DNA from: Tridacna crocea
Lineage: Eukaryota > Mollusca > Bivalvia > Cardiida > Cardiidae
NCBI GenBank assembly: GCA_943736015.1
Contig: OX031061.1
Location: 18,857,290 to 18,921,289, forward strand
DNA length: 64,000 nt
Reading direction: 5' to 3'
Positions 11,430 through 24,140 of this stretch are shown piece by piece; position 1 is the first letter of the stretch; every line of letters begins with the position of its first letter. The notes beneath the pieces were generated by a model. It had not been told where the DNA came from. It saw nothing but the letters and a program-made list of their open reading frames with translations, and did no database searches. The translations under genes were made by a program, and so were the position numbers.

Positions 11430-12335
11430 GAAATAGACTGTCACCAATGATTGTTCAAGGCAATCCAGAAAAGTTGTTGACCTATTAAGGTGCAGACGAT
11501 TATAGAAAAGTAACCCCAGCATGGTTTATTTGTCTCTATTCAATGCTGATAATTTTAGAGAATTCATTACAACAGCTCTTATCTATCTCTATCCATAGAT
11601 TTTTGGGAGCGTAAAATGTCCATCAGAATAAGTCAAGGTTTGTACAGTTAGCAAGATATTTCATACAAGCTAGACTAGTACTGGCTAAAGTCCAGGATAA
11701 TGGCTGATTGGTAACTGCCCATAGATGGGGTGAGGATACTGTCACCAAAGACGGACCAAGGCAAGCTAGAAAAGCTGTCGGTCTATTCAGGGGCAGCTGT
11801 GTTCAAGTGTACAGTCAATCTTACTGGTGTGACGTATTTCGTCAAAATGAAGAAATGGAAAATAATGAACAAGTAAATCACCCACAGGGCAGAACTTTTT
11901 TACAGGCCACATCAGTGGACCTTTTTCACTTTCTAATCCAAGATTGTGATTTAAATGAATTTAACATTTGCAGAGATCAAGACTAGACTGCAAAAATTGT
12001 GTTAAGACCAGTACTAGGATAGTTTTAACTGAAAATAATTTTCAGGGGAATTTTTTCCTGGACCCTGAAAAGTAATGAGCTTGTCTGACAAATCTTGCCT
12101 TAAACTGTCCTTACCAGGACTTAAAAAGACGTAACTCAAACTCTTCCTTAACTGTATGGATAGAACCTAGACTCTTACCAGTATTAGAGTAGCTGACATT
12201 GGCCCTTGTTATAACCTGATAGTCATGGAGATAATTTTCAGTCCTACTAAATTCAAAATACATCATACATGAAGAATTTTTCCTGGATCCAAATCAGTAT
12301 ATGGCTTGCATATTTTTACTTGCCATTGCACTTAC
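11430..12335 (+). repeat. Dispersed repeat shared with 31.6-32.4 kb
   Basis: GTCACCAAAGACGGACCAAG, GCAAGCTAGAAAAGCTGTCG and TTCAGGGGCAGCTGTGTTCAA at 11740-11810 match 31745-31808 and 32108-32171. An older copy of the same block starts at 11438. Downstream, TTTTCCTGGACCCTGAAAAG and ATCTTGCC (12054-12105) match the 32010-32050 end of the other unit. The 92-codon frame at 11708 falls inside the repeat and is not called as a gene. Confidence 0.7.
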
Positions 12336-12563
12336 TGTTTGGATTCTAACCCTCAAATAATTTCTCTTTAATCTTGCTGTGACATTGATGTACTAGGTGC
12401 TTTGATATCTATGATAAGAGAAAATAAAACTTGAGGGGATTATTTTTTTTACAACAATCTGTCCCTGAAAGATCAATAACCATTCCAGTTTGTTTTGGTC
12501 CAACTTTAGAGGCAGTATATTTCTTCTTTTGCGCTGTGAAATCGAAAATCTTGGTATTTTCAC
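12336..12563. other. Unassigned
   Basis: No gene, repeat or motif recognised. Confidence 0.5.
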
Positions 12564-12791
12564 TTAACCCATTACCACACAATCCCTACTTTTGACGACC
12601 TTGGGAAAGTAGCCTTTAGAAAACATTGTGGGAAAAGGAGAAAATGCTGGTATCCAGCATTTTTCCTTTTTCCACAATGTTTTCTACCCTTAACAAAACA
12701 AATTTCAAATTTTCAGTCACTTTTATTTTGTCGTCTGCCAATACTTTCGATTTTGGCAAACCTAAAATTTTGTCGTGTGGTAAGGAGTTAA
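12564..12791 (-). mobile_element. MITE-A, full length with intact TTAA ends
   Basis: 228 bp from TTAA to TTAA. Left TTAACCCATTACCACACAAT, right GTCGTGTGGTAAGGAGTTAA. The centre is TGCTGGTATCCAGCA between GTGGGAAAAGGAG and CTTTTTCCAC. One of the best-preserved copies and a good reference for the family. Confidence 0.93.
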
Positions 12792-13069
12792 GACATAAGA
12801 CTTCCACTATTTTGTCTTCAGTTGAGTAATCAACTCTGCACTTTTTCTTAATGGAATTTCCCTGATGCTTAACAGACCAAATAAAAAGTTTGGGAAGGTT
12901 TTTTGAAATTGATAAGAAAAAAACTACACATTTTTTTTCCTGTTTACAACATGCTTTTAAGACTTTTTAAGACTTTACAAACCCACCTTTCCTCCCACAC
13001 TCGACAAATTTCTTAATGAGGATTCATTCCTCTCTCACAGCTGATTAATGTTTCAAAGATTATTATGTG
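12792..13069. other. Unassigned
   Basis: Poly-T and AAGACTTTTTAAGACTTT duplications only. Confidence 0.5.
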
Positions 13070-13215
13070 GGAAAGCAGACAGTGGCTTGGAAAGAAGATT
13101 GTGTGGAGTACTGGTAAAAGAGATTCCAGGAAAGCATGGATAGGTACTCTGGCTGCAGCAATATAACTGAAATAATGTAGTTAAACGGCATCAAATACCA
13201 CCCAATCATAAGAGT
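13070..13215 (+). mobile_element. SINE remnant (3' part)
   Basis: CAGTGGCTTGGAAAGAAGAT, GAGTACTGGTAAAAGAG, CCAGGAAAGCATG and AATGTAGTTAAACGGCATCA correspond in order to the body and tail of the intact SINE at 59908-60163. No tRNA-like head can be recognised upstream. Confidence 0.6.
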
Positions 13216-13317
13216 TTATTTATAAAATTCATTTACCGATATTATTGCACTTTATTGAAGTTATTTTCGAATTTGTGTTTAGAGAGTTCATAGGAGAAAA
13301 TTCAAGTAGTGAACTGT

Positions 13318-14182
13318 TTAGCTCTACAGGCCTGAGGGCAGAAGAGCCAGTGCCAAGGCAAGTTTCTGTCATCTATCCATCCATCTGTCCATTCATATAC
13401 AATATATTTGTAATGTAGTTCACATTTGTAGTTTGATCTTTTTTAAAGTTATGCACATGATTCATTATTAATCAATAGTGTGAAACCTTTTGAACTTTAA
13501 GAAAATTCAACAACTAGGGAGAGTTTGATTGGTACACAATAAGGTTTACATTTTTTTTTTAATCAGATATTTCTGCAACTTGCACAGATTATATGTATTA
13601 ACTCTTTACCAAACAACGTGATTTTAGACACAACCAAATTGAAAGGATTTGTAGAAAGCAAATAGTGAAAATTGTCTTTGAAATTGGTACAAAATGTTGT
13701 GAAAATGTTAAATACCTGCATTTTCCCTTTTTTCCTCAATATTTTAAAGCTGCTGTATTTGCTGACTGATTCATGTGCACAAAACAATGTCCAAATTATC
13801 TGTGGCACTTTTTTTTAAAGCTTGATTCTATTGTGTGTTAAAAGTGTTTAATAAAGCCCTGTTTAATTTGGACTGATTTCGAAAGATTTGAGGATTTTCC
13901 TTGATAAGTGCCCTATTTGTCCCTTGCAAGATCTGTATTAAGCTGTTTTTATTCTACTACTCCGACTGGCACACATTCAGGCCCAGTGCAAACCTATTTT
14001 TTTTTTTTAATTTGGTATAAGTGACTAATGGATGTTAGAAAATGACAGAAATTTCCTGCAATATTGCTTGAAGCTGATGATACTGTAGGAAAATTTAGCA
14101 TAAATTTAACTGCTTCTATCACTTTATTGGTCATTAATGGCTGGTAGAGGAATTTAGGCCCTCATGGACCTGTAGTTTCATT
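13318..14182 (+). mobile_element. Array family 2 element with MITE inside
   Basis: Head TTTAGCTCTACAGGCCTGAG and GGCAGAAGAGCC at 13318; tail GGCTGGTAGAGGAATTTAGG and CCCTCATGGACCTGTAG ending near 14175. The interior has only a partial unit (TTTCTGCAACTTGCACAGAT) before a MITE-A insertion. No open frame of interest. Confidence 0.7.
13598..13755 (+). mobile_element. MITE-A, 3'-truncated, nested
   Basis: TTAACTCTTTACCAAACAAC at the left, TTTTAGACACAACCAAATTG next, then ACATTTTGTAC-like decay and TACCTGCATTTTCCCTTTTTTCC. The right TIR is missing. It lies within the family 2 element at 13318-14182. Confidence 0.75.
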
Positions 14183-14339
14183 TGTTGAAATGTATTTTTA
14201 TGTATAAGTCTCTCTACATTTAAGGCATAACATAATACAAGTTTGATCTTCATTTCTTTATTAGTGTACAAGTTATGTAGTTGGAATTTTCCAAAAGGGG
14301 GGGTAATGGTATAAGTTTGACCCTTGAAAGTGCCTGCCA

Positions 14340-15010
14340 AGTAAGAAAAGGACCATTAAAATCAATAGAACAGACATAGATTGTGTAATTTCAAGGTTGA
14401 TTTCACCAGAACAACGAACAAACTGTCAAGCATTGCACATCACAGATGATACTGCATGCTCTGTGCAGTCTGAACTTGATCTAACATATCTGCAAAATGA
14501 ACTTAAAGTTGTACTTGGCTCATGATTTTTAGCAACCAGTCTCTTTTATGCAATTCAAGAAAGGTCAGAGAACATAAATTAAGAATCTACTTTAAGTAAG
14601 ATCAACCCAGTCTCTTGTTAAAGCCCCACTCTCACAATCATCAGTTTTTCCTGGGTTCTTTTTCTTTCATGTGAAGTGTAGCTGGTTATCAGAGGGTGTT
14701 TTCACCCTAGGAATGGGTTAACATTCTCATACACCTGATGTTTCCCCGGTTTTATCCTGGAAAAGAAGCTGTATTGTGTGCTGTGACCACAGACTGTCCA
14801 GGTAACGCTCCGCTTTGGGATGGAATACCAACGGCTTGTCGTCAAGGACGTTCTGAAGATTGCCAGAATTGTCCCATCACACCCCACTTGTGTGACAGTG
14901 ACATGCCAATGTCATGCTGTCATCAACAGGTTACCAACACAGAGTATGTTCCTGGAGGTGATTGAACTTGCAGCCAAATCACCAAGGTTTATAATAATTT
15001 TGGCCCTGAT
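14340..15010 (-). pseudogene. Inverted copy of the exon-like repeat
   Basis: Reverse complement of this interval aligns with 6960-7560 throughout. On the minus strand, ~14875 to 14735 reads WDNSGNLQNVLDDKPLVFHP, then KAERYLDSLWSQHTIQLLFQ and DKTGETSGV before a stop. The stop-free run is ~50 codons and compositionally protein-like. A possible splice donor follows (TCAG/GTGTATGAG; the other copy has CCAG/GTAACATT). I cannot name the family. It may be a decaying gene duplicate or a coding scrap of a transposon. Confidence 0.55.
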
Positions 15011-15137
15011 ATATAATGCAGTTTCAAGGCAACTCTCACAAGAATACCTCACAAAATATATTGTACATCAGAGATTATGCCACTTAGAATATTCTCTTTA
15101 TGTGGCCTTGGTTTGTCCTTTTACCTTTCAATCCCGT

Positions 15138-15222
15138 TTTAATAACCCTGAGAGAAAGAGTTTATGATTTCACAGTGGAAAAAGGAGAAACCAGCATTTT
15201 CTCAAATTTTCAACAATGTCTT
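15138..15222 (-). mobile_element. MITE-A fragment
   Basis: AATAACCCTGAGAGAAAGAG, GTGGAAAAAGGAGAAACCAG and CATTTTCTCAAATTTTCAACAATG. This is the right TIR side and the central palindrome only, with the loop partly deleted. Confidence 0.6.
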
Positions 15223-15601
15223 ATGCCCAGTCAGTAAAAAATTCTTTTTGATACATTCAGGGCTTTATGCTTGATCACTGTTCAAATTGTGCACAATTCT
15301 TTTACTGTGAAAAGTGCAGTCTGATCTTAAATCTATGCTTATCTGTTGATTCATTCTAGTCCAAGATTAGACTAGAGATTACCTCCATAATACCCCCAGA
15401 ATGAAGTTAACTGGGGTATACTGAAATTGTCATGATTGCCTGTCTGTCCGTTTGTGCAATTTTGTGGAATTTTAAAAAAGCATAACATAAAAGTTTTCAT
15501 TGTCATAGTTGAATTTCTAATTTTATTTCACAGCTTTTTGGAAAAAGTCTGTGGGAAGAATGACATTGACAATGTTTTGGTTTGATAATTTTTTCTCTGT
15601 T

Positions 15602-15804
15602 GTGGCCCTTATATTTCATAGTTTCTAAGTCTGTTCCCATGCTGGGCCCCCGCCATTCGGGGCCTTAGAAATAGATGGCTGCCTTCACCTCTGTGGCATA
15701 TGGGTGGTAGGAGTCCCCAGAAACAGTGCAGACCGACGTGCAGTATCACCCTTCTCTACCAGCTCTTTTTTTGGTAGAGTTGTTTGTCTGTCAGGGCACC
15801 TGTC
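15602..15804 (+). repeat. Left direct repeat bounding the 7-kb array
   Basis: GTGGCCCTTATATTTCATAG at the start and TTTTTTGGTAGAGTTGTTTG near the end match 23088-23268 in order and orientation. The middle shares CTGTGGCATATGGG and GAGTCCCCAGAAACAG. No other copy lies in the array between them. The 3' end coincides with a MITE-A insertion. Could be a terminal direct repeat of a large element or remnants of a duplication. Confidence 0.75.
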
Positions 15805-15934
15805 TTAACTCTTTACCAAACAACAAAATTTTAGACTGATCCAAATAGAAAGGGCTTGCAGATGACAATACAAATGTAACTCAAAAATTGAAATTTGTTT
15901 CCAGCAGGGTAGAAAACGTGGGAAAAGGAGTTAA
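15805..15934 (+). mobile_element. MITE-A left half
   Basis: TTAACTCTTTACCAAACAAC, TTTTAGACTGATCC, TTGCAGATGACAA, AACTCAAAAATTGAAATTTG and GGTAGAAAACGTGGGAAAAG, then abruptly GAGTTAAC. The right half is missing: a secondary TTAA closes it at 15931. Confidence 0.8.
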
Positions 15935-18900
15935 CAGTTATTTGTTTTTATTTCATGAAATGCCATGAAAAAAGGAGGCTAAAAGTATGATTTCATTATC
16001 GACTAAAAACAGTCTGTTTGCCCATCCGTCCACCCCAATCCAAATCTTGTAAAGTCTTTGACAAAAATCTATGAAACTTCATGCATGTCTTCCATTGTAG
16101 ATCGTTATTACTATTTTATTTATATAATGATGTGTCATGGAAAAAGGATGCTTAATGTTTATATATTTTATCATACTGCTTGCTATGAAAAAGATTTAAA
16201 TAAAAAAGCCAGAAAAAGAAAAAAAATCAATAAAAAATATACAGAAAATCCAAAAAGATTGAAATATTTTACATAAAAAAAAAAAACTGTTGTTGTATCA
16301 TGGTCCAATAAACATATGATCATATGTCTTTAAGGGCAGATATCTTCCAAAGTCTATGTACAAAAACTAATGGAAATTCATACACTGGTTTGTTATGATG
16401 TCTGCCCAGTTATTTTTCTATTTTGATATTCAATATGGTGTCATAGAAAAAGGGGGATTTATGTATCCTTCCATTAGGGATCAGTCCCCTTTTAACTTGG
16501 AATCCTACATGAACATTTATGAAACTTCATTCGGTTTCTCATAATGGTACGCCAAAATGTTGTGAAATTGTATGCTTATGTTGTTTATCATCAGCCACAG
16601 ACAACACTTATTTGTTTTTATTTCATAAATTCCACATCATGAAAAATGAGGGCTAAAAGTATAATTTCATTATGGACCAGAAATAGTCTGTTTGTCCATC
16701 CATCCACCCCAAACCATGTCTTGAAAATTTATGAAACTTCATGCATGTCTTTCATTGTGTAGATCATTGATACTATTTTATTTATATAATGATGTGTCAT
16801 GGAAAAGGGGGGTTTAATGTATATTTTATCATACTGCTTGCTATGAAAAAGATTTTAAAAAGCCAGCAAAGTAGAAAAAAAAAATCAATAAAAATATATA
16901 CACAAAAGTCCAAAAAGATTGAAATATTTTACATAAAAGAAAAAAAGAATTAAAAAAAAGGAGAAAACAATAAAAAAAAAGAAACTATGACTGTAAAATT
17001 AATAAATAATAAAAGTGTTTTAGAAAAAGGTGAAAAAGAAATGATAGGTTATATGAGGCAAAAAAGTGAAAAAGGATTTACGAAAAAAAGATGTTTGTAT
17101 ATTAAAACATAATAGTTCGTGTTTGAAGTAACTTTTCGGGGGTATACTGGACGTTGATACTTTTTCATTTAGTATCAAGAAAAAAAAGGGGTTTAATGTA
17201 TATTTTATCATACTGCTTGCTATGAAAAAGATTCTAAAAAAAACCAGCAAAGTAGAAAAAAAATCAATAAAAATATATACAGAAAAATCCGATTGAAGAT
17301 TGAAATGTTTTACATAAAGGAAAAAAAAAGGAATTAAAAAAAAATTGGAAAAAAAAATTCAAAAAAAACTATAATTGTAAAATTAATAATAAAAATGTTT
17401 TAGAAAAAGAAAATGATAGATTTTATAAGGCAAAAAGGTGAAAAAGGATTTACAAAAAAAGATGTTTGTATATTAAGACATAATTGTTAGTATGTGTGAA
17501 GCGACTTTTCAGGGGAATACTAGAATTGGCCTGTCTGTCTGTGTGTGTGTCCATCCGTGTGTGTACAAAATCCAAGCAATTGCCTTTTTCTGTCAAAGCG
17601 CTGGCAGGGTTCTTTAGTCACATTTGTGACAGCGCTAGTTGTATCATGGCCCAATGAACATCTGATCATATGTCTTTCTGGGCAGATATCTTCCAAAGTC
17701 CATGCACAAAAACTAATGGGAATGCATACAGTGGTTTCTTATGATATCTGCCAAGTTATTTTGCTGTTTTGATAGTCAATATGGTGTCATAGAAAAAGAG
17801 AGATTCATGTAACCTTCCATTAGGGATCAGTCCCCTCTTAAGTCAGAATCCTACATGAACATTTATGAAACTTCATAGGGTTTCCTATGATGGTCTGCCA
17901 ATATAGGTATTTCAGCCCTTTTCATTAAACATTGTCAATGTAAAAGGGTGCTTGATCTATATTTTCATTATGGGCAATATTTCTTTAACTAGAGGACAGA
18001 ATGTTGCGAAATTTCATTTTTATGTTGTCTATCATAAGCCACAAACAACAGTCATTTGTTTTTATTTCATGAAATGCCATGTCATGAAAAAAGGGGGCTA
18101 AATGTATGATTACATTATGGACTAAAAATAGCCTGTTTGCCCATCCGTCCACCCTAACCTGTATCTTGTAAAGTCTTTGACGAAAATTCATGAAACTTCA
18201 TGCATGTCTTTCATTGTGTAGATCATTGATACTATTTTATTTATATAATGATGTGTCATGGAAAAAGGAGTTTTAATGTTGATATATTTTATCATACTTA
18301 TTGCTGTGAAAAAGATTTTAAAAAGCCAGCAAAAGAAAAAAAAAATCAATAAGAAATCCAAAAAGATTGAAATATTTTACATAAAAGAAAAGAAGAATTA
18401 AAGAAAAAGAGGAAACAAAAAAAAGAAGCTATAATTGTAAAATTAATAAAAAAAAAAAAATAAATAAATAAAAATATATACAGAAAATCCAAAAAGATTG
18501 AAATATTTTACATAAAAGAATAAAAGAATTAAAAAAAAGGAGAAAACAATAAAAAAAAGAAACTATAATTGTAAAATAAAAGTGTTTTAGAAAAAGGTGA
18601 AAAAGAAATGATAGATTTTATGAGGCAAAAAAGTGAAAAAAGATTTATGAAAAAAAGATGTTTATATATCAAGACATAAAAGTTCGTGTGTGTGAAGTAA
18701 CTTTTCAGGGGAATACTATTCGTTGATACCATTTCATTTATATAATGATGTGTCATGGAAAAAGGGGGTTTAATGTATATTTTATCATACTGCTTGCTAT
18801 GAAAAAGATTTAAAAAAAAAAAAAAACCAGCAAAGTAGAAAAAGAAAAAGAAAAAAAATCAATAAAAATATATACAGAAAAATCCAAAAAGATTGAAGTA

Positions 18901-21900
18901 TTTTACATATAAGAAAAAAAAAAAAAGAATTTAAAAAAAAAGGAAAAAAGAATTAAAAAAAACTATAATTGTAAAATTTATAAAGAAAATGATAGATTTT
19001 ATAAGGCAAAAAAGTGAAAAAGGATTTACCAAAAAAGATGTTTGTATATTAAGACATAATTGTTAGTACGTGTGAAGTGACTTTTCAGGGGAATACTAGA
19101 ATTGGCCTGTCTGTCTGTGTGTGTGTCCATCCGTGTGTGTACAAAATCAAAGCAATTGCCTTTTTCTGTCAAAGCGCTGGCAGGGTTCTTAAGTCACATT
19201 TAGTGACAGCTCTAGTTGTATCATGGCCCAATGAACATCTGATCATATGTTTTTTCTGGGCAGTTATCTTCCAAAGTCCATGCACAAAAACTAATGGGAA
19301 TGCATACAGTGGTTCCTTATGATATCTGCCCAGTTATTTTGCTGTTTTGATATTCAATACGGTGTCACAGAAAAAGGGAGATTCATGTATCCTTCCATTA
19401 GGGATCAGTACCCCCTTAACTCAGAATCCTACATGAACATTTATGAAATTTCATACGGTTTCTTAGTCCGCCAATATAGGTATTTCAGCCCTTTTCATTA
19501 AACATAATGTCATGGTAAAAAAGGGTGCTTGATGTATATTTTCATTATGGGCAATATTTCTTCAACTAGAGGACAAAATGTTGTGAAATTTCATTTTTAT
19601 GTTGTCTATCATAAGCCACAAACAACAGTCATTTGTTTTTATTTCATGAAATGCCATGTCATGAAAAAAGGGGGCTAAATGTATGATTACATTATGGACT
19701 AAAAATAGTCTGTTTGCCCATCCGTCCACCCCAAACTGTATCTTGTAAAGTCTTTGACGAAAATTTATGAAACTTCATGCATGTCTTCTGTTGTAGATCG
19801 TTGATACTTATTCATTTATATAATGATGTGTCGTGGAAAAAGGATGTTTAATGTTGATATATTTTATCATACTGCTTGCTAAGAGAAAAAATTTAAAAAA
19901 CCAGTAAAAGAAAAAAAAATCAATAAAAATATATACAGAAAATCCAAAAAGATTGAAATATTTTACATAAAAGAAAAAAAAAAGGATTTAAAAAAATCAA
20001 TATTTCAGAAAATCCAAAAAGATTGAAATATTTTACATAAAAGAAAAAAAAAAAGGATTTTAAAAAGGAAAAAACAAAAAAAAAAAAGATACTCTAGTTG
20101 TATCATGGTCCAATAAACATATGATCATAAGTCTTTCTGGGCAGATATCTTCCAAAGTCTATGCACAAAAACTAATGCAAAATCATTCACTGGTTTCTTA
20201 TGATGTCTGCCCAGTTATTTTTCTATTTTGATATTCAATATGGTGTCATAGAAAAAGGGGAATTTATGTATCCTTCCATAAGGGATCAAAAACCCTTTAA
20301 CTCAGAATCATGTTCTGCCAATAATATTATTTCAGCCTTTTTCATTAAACATTATGTCATGGTAAAATGGTTGATATATATTGTCATTATGGGCAATGTT
20401 TCTTTAATTAGAGGACAAAATGTTGTGAAATTGCATTTTTATGTTGTTTATCATAAGCCACAGACAAGTTATATGTTTTTATTTCATGAAATGCCATGTC
20501 ATGAAAAGTGGAGGCTAAATATATAAGTTCATTATGGACCAAAAATAGTCTGTTTGCCCATCCGTCCACCCCAACCCATAGCTTGACGGAAATTTATGAG
20601 ACTTCATGTATGTCGTCCATTGTGTAGATCGCTGATACTATTTTATCTATATAATGATGTGTCATGGAAAAAGGGGGTTTAATGTATATTTCATCATGCT
20701 GCTTGCTATGAAAAAGATTTAATAAAAAAAAATCAGCAAAGAAAAAAAAAATAAATAAAAATATATACAGAAAAGTCCAAAGAGATTGAAATATTTTACA
20801 TGAAAGAAAAAAAAAATAAAAAAATGGAAAAAACAATAAAAAAAAAAACACTGTAAAATTAATAATAAAATAGAAAATGATAGATTTTATGAGGCAATAA
20901 AGTGAAAAAGGATTTACAAAAAACAAATGTTTGTATATTGAGACATGATTGTGTGTGTGAAGTGACTTTTTGGGGATATACTGGACATTTATCATACTGC
21001 TTGCTATGAAACAGATTTAAAAAAAAAACAGCAAAGTAGAAAAAAAACTAAAAAAAATTATAAAAAATATATACAGAAAAATCCACAAAGATTGAAATAT
21101 TTTACATAAAAGAAAAAAAGTATGAAAAAAAAGAAAAACCAATAAAAAAAAAACTATTATTAATATTGAAATTCTTCCAAAATCCAAGCAATTGCCTTTT
21201 TCTGTCAAAGCGCTGGTGGGGTTCTTAAGTCACATTTAGTGACAGCTCTAGTTGTATCATGGACCAATGAACATCCGATCATATGTCTTTCTGGGCAGAT
21301 ATCTTCCAAAGTCCATGCACAAAAACTAATGGGAATGCATACAGGGGTTCCTTATGATATCTGCCCAGTTATTTTGCTGTTTTGATATTCAATATGGTGT
21401 CATAGAAAAAGGGGAGATTCGTGTATCCTTCCATTAGGGATCAGTACCCTTTTAACTCAGAATCCTACATGAACATTTATGAAACTTCATACGGTTTCTT
21501 ATGATGGTCCGCCAATATAGTTATTTCAGCCTTTTTTTAATTAAATGTTATGTCATTGTTTAAAAGGTGCTTGATCTATATTGTCATTATGGGCAATATT
21601 TCTTTAACTAGAGGACAAAAATGTTGTGAAATTTAATTTTTATGTTGTTTGTCATAAGCCACAGACAACAGTTATTTGTTTTTATTTCAAGAAATACCAC
21701 GTCATGAAAAAAGAGAGCTAAATGTATGATTTCATTATGGACCAAAAATAGTCTGTTTGCCTATCCATCCACCCCGACCCACATCTTGTGAAGTCCGTGA
21801 CGAAAATTTATGAAACTTCATGCAGGTCTTCCATTGAGTAGATCGTTGATACTGTTTCATTTTTATATAATGATGTGTCATGAAAAAAGGGGTTTGATGT

Positions 21901-22905
21901 ATATTTTCTTTGTTTTCATTTCATGAAATGCCATGTTATGGAAAAAGGAGACTTAATGTACAATCCTATTATGGACCTCTAAAATAATCTTTCATACCGT
22001 TTACTTTTAAAAAGACAAAAAAGAAAAACAGCAAAGGAAAAAAAAAAAACAATAAAATATTTACAGAAAATTCCAAAAAGATTGAAATATTTTACATAAA
22101 AGAAAAAAATGAAAAAAAAAAAGAAAAAAAAAACCAGTAAAAATAGAAACAATAATAGTAAAAAATAATAATCAAAGTTGAAAAAAAGAAAAAAAGAAAA
22201 TAGATTTTATAAGGAAAAAAAGGGGAAAAGATTTACCACAAAAAAGGTGTTTGTATATTAAGACATAATAGTTTGTATGAAGTGACTGGAGAATATTATG
22301 AATTTTATGTTACAAAACGTTTGTATTCATCCATTTGAGTTAGCCATTGCTGTCTGTCTGCCTGCCGGTCTGTTCCGCCGTCCCTTTGTTCCTCTGTCCA
22401 TCTGCTGTCCATAGACACAAATGTGTCCCTTGAAATACTCTGACAGTTCTTCAAGTACTAAATTCAGATTCACGTTCCGTATTTTTATATAATATATGAA
22501 GTTGTGCATGTGTAATGTTCATGGCTGTGGTGCAATGTGTTATGGAATATTCTTCCCTTGAACTTTTTTCAATTCTTACTTTACTAAATCATTCTACTTT
22601 CTGTGACAGAGATAAAGACCTGTTTTGTGATATGTCATGGAAAAAGGGAGTTTAATGTATACATGTATTTTCTTTGTTTTTATTTAATGAAATGCCTTGT
22701 TATGGATAAAGAAGACTTAATGCACGATACCTTTGTGGATCCCTAATATTTTTTATCATACTGCTTGCTATAAAAAAGACAAAAAAATGAAAAGTTGAAA
22801 AAAAAAATCAATAAAATATATACACAGAAAAGCCCAAAAAGATTGAAATATTTTACGTAAAAGAAAAAAGATTAAAGAAAAAAAAGAAAAAAAATGGAAA
22901 ATATT
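15935..22905 (+). repeat. 7-kb AT-rich mosaic tandem array
   Basis: Built from repeated blocks in variable order. Block A, GTCTGTTTGCCCATCCGTCC, is near 16010, 16687, 18130, 19707, 20548 and 21750. Block B, TTGCTGTTTTGATATTCAAT or a variant, is near 16412, 17760, 19335, 20213 and 21372. Block C, GATTGAAATATTTTACATAA, is near 16253, 16917, 17298, 18365, 18497, 18890, 19953, 20022, 20788, 21090, 22080 and 22845. Full periods of ~1.45-1.6 kb occur between 16687, 18130 and 19707; others are shortened or carry an extra C block. C blocks are purine/A-rich on the plus strand (many 10-15 bp A runs), giving long minus-strand F-rich frames that are not genes. Confidence 0.88.
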
Positions 22906-23087
22906 ATAAGACCATAATTCAGAAATGAAAACAGAAATGATTTAATGCGTAATGCTTTGTTGGATGGTCTGTGTGAGACCATACATGTTATATTTTGTGG
23001 CCAAACCTTTCTATGAGGATTGTTGAAATTAAAGCTGTTGGTCGAAAGTAATCCTGCTTTAGGAAAGGACATCATTATAGCTCAGCC
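22906..23087. other. Spacer between array and right direct repeat
   Basis: Unique-looking in this window; no gene. Confidence 0.5.
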
Positions 23088-23268
23088 GTGGCCCTTAAAT
23101 TTTATAGTTTCTAAGTTTGTTTCCATACTGGGCCCCGCCACTCTGGCTGCCTTCGCCTCTGTGGCATATGGGCGGTAAGAGTCCCCAGAAACAGAGGAGA
23201 CCGATATGGACCATAACCCCTAACCAGCTATTTTTTGGTAGAGTTGTTTATTTGTCAGAGTACCTATC
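23088..23268 (+). repeat. Right direct repeat bounding the 7-kb array
   Basis: 181 bp against 203 bp on the left; the difference includes a ~20-bp deletion around the GGGGCCTTAGAAATAG stretch. The shared order of CATACTGGGCCCC, GCCACT, CTGCCTTCGCCTCTGTGG and TTTTTTGGTAGAGTTGTT is clear. Confidence 0.75.
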
Positions 23269-23482
23269 ACATTTCTTTGTGCATGCTCCAAAGCTCCCGA
23301 TATATTGCCTGAATTTTGCTAATATGTCACATATATTTCAGCCTTAATACCACAGCATGTGGGACTAAGGGTTTACATATCACTACATACAAGGTTAAGG
23401 TCACAGCAAGGGTCCATATGAACTCCTTGTCCCTGTTTGTTTTCCATGGATTCCTTATCTGTCTCATCCTTTGTAAAGAGTT

Positions 23483-23775
23483 TTATAGTGATAGCTCTAC
23501 TGGCCTTTTGTTTGAATTTGGTTGGCTGCCTATCGGTCCATCTGTCTTTTTGTCCCTTTATATTAAAACAGGTACATCCGAATTTTAGGTCCAGTTTTCT
23601 TAACCTTTGTGCAGTTTCTTTTATCATGAATGGCTTTCATCCTATTGAATCTGAAGAAAAACTCATGATTTGATGGGGAAAAGCCATGTAAAGTTGAAAA
23701 TTTGCAGTTTGTGTGTACATGTTTGAGTATGTATCTTTTGTGCCATTCTCTTGAAATTTGCACCAATTAGTTCTA
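23483..23775 (+). mobile_element. Array family 2 head fragment
   Basis: ATAGCTCTACTGGCC at 23494, then a pyrimidine-rich TCGGTCCATCTGTCTTTTTG stretch, and part of a unit with TTAACCTTTGTGCAGTTTC, TATCATGAATGGC and CCTATTGAATCTGAA. No tail found. Confidence 0.6.
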
Positions 23776-24140
23776 ATTATAATTCAAGGCAATATTTCTC
23801 CACTTGTATGGCAGATTATAATTCTGTGATTACATCAGCATGCCAAACAATGAAAAGGACTTCTTTAATTGAAGTATGAACTTGACAAACTTTCAACGCT
23901 AAAAAAGTAACCAAATAAGTGTGAAAAAGTCTTTGGTGGCATTTCATTTGTGTAATCCTGCTTCATTTTGGCATTGACATTTTTTTTCCATTCAGACTGT
24001 CATATGAAAAATATTACATATAAACAATGTTTGACACCAAACCTATTCTTTTCTTACAAAAACAACAATTTCTGATTGTTTCGGGAATTCCCGGAAGAAT
24101 TATAACACCAATATTGCACCTTTTATACGGAATTTGACCT
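23776..24140. other. Unassigned
   Basis: AT-rich; no gene or repeat recognised. Confidence 0.5.

Noticed and set aside
14820-15167. 115-codon plus-strand frame
   Set aside because: The opposite strand shows the peptide conserved between the two repeat copies; the plus-strand frame is not conserved in the partner.
16900-22870. F/L-rich minus-strand frames (e.g. 20594-20995, 133 codons)
   Set aside because: Translation of the A-rich C blocks; low complexity and period-driven.
15602-23268. LTR retrotransposon with ~200-bp LTRs
   Set aside because: No gag/pol frame, primer-binding site or polypurine tract identified; the repeats lack TG...CA ends. Kept only as direct repeats.
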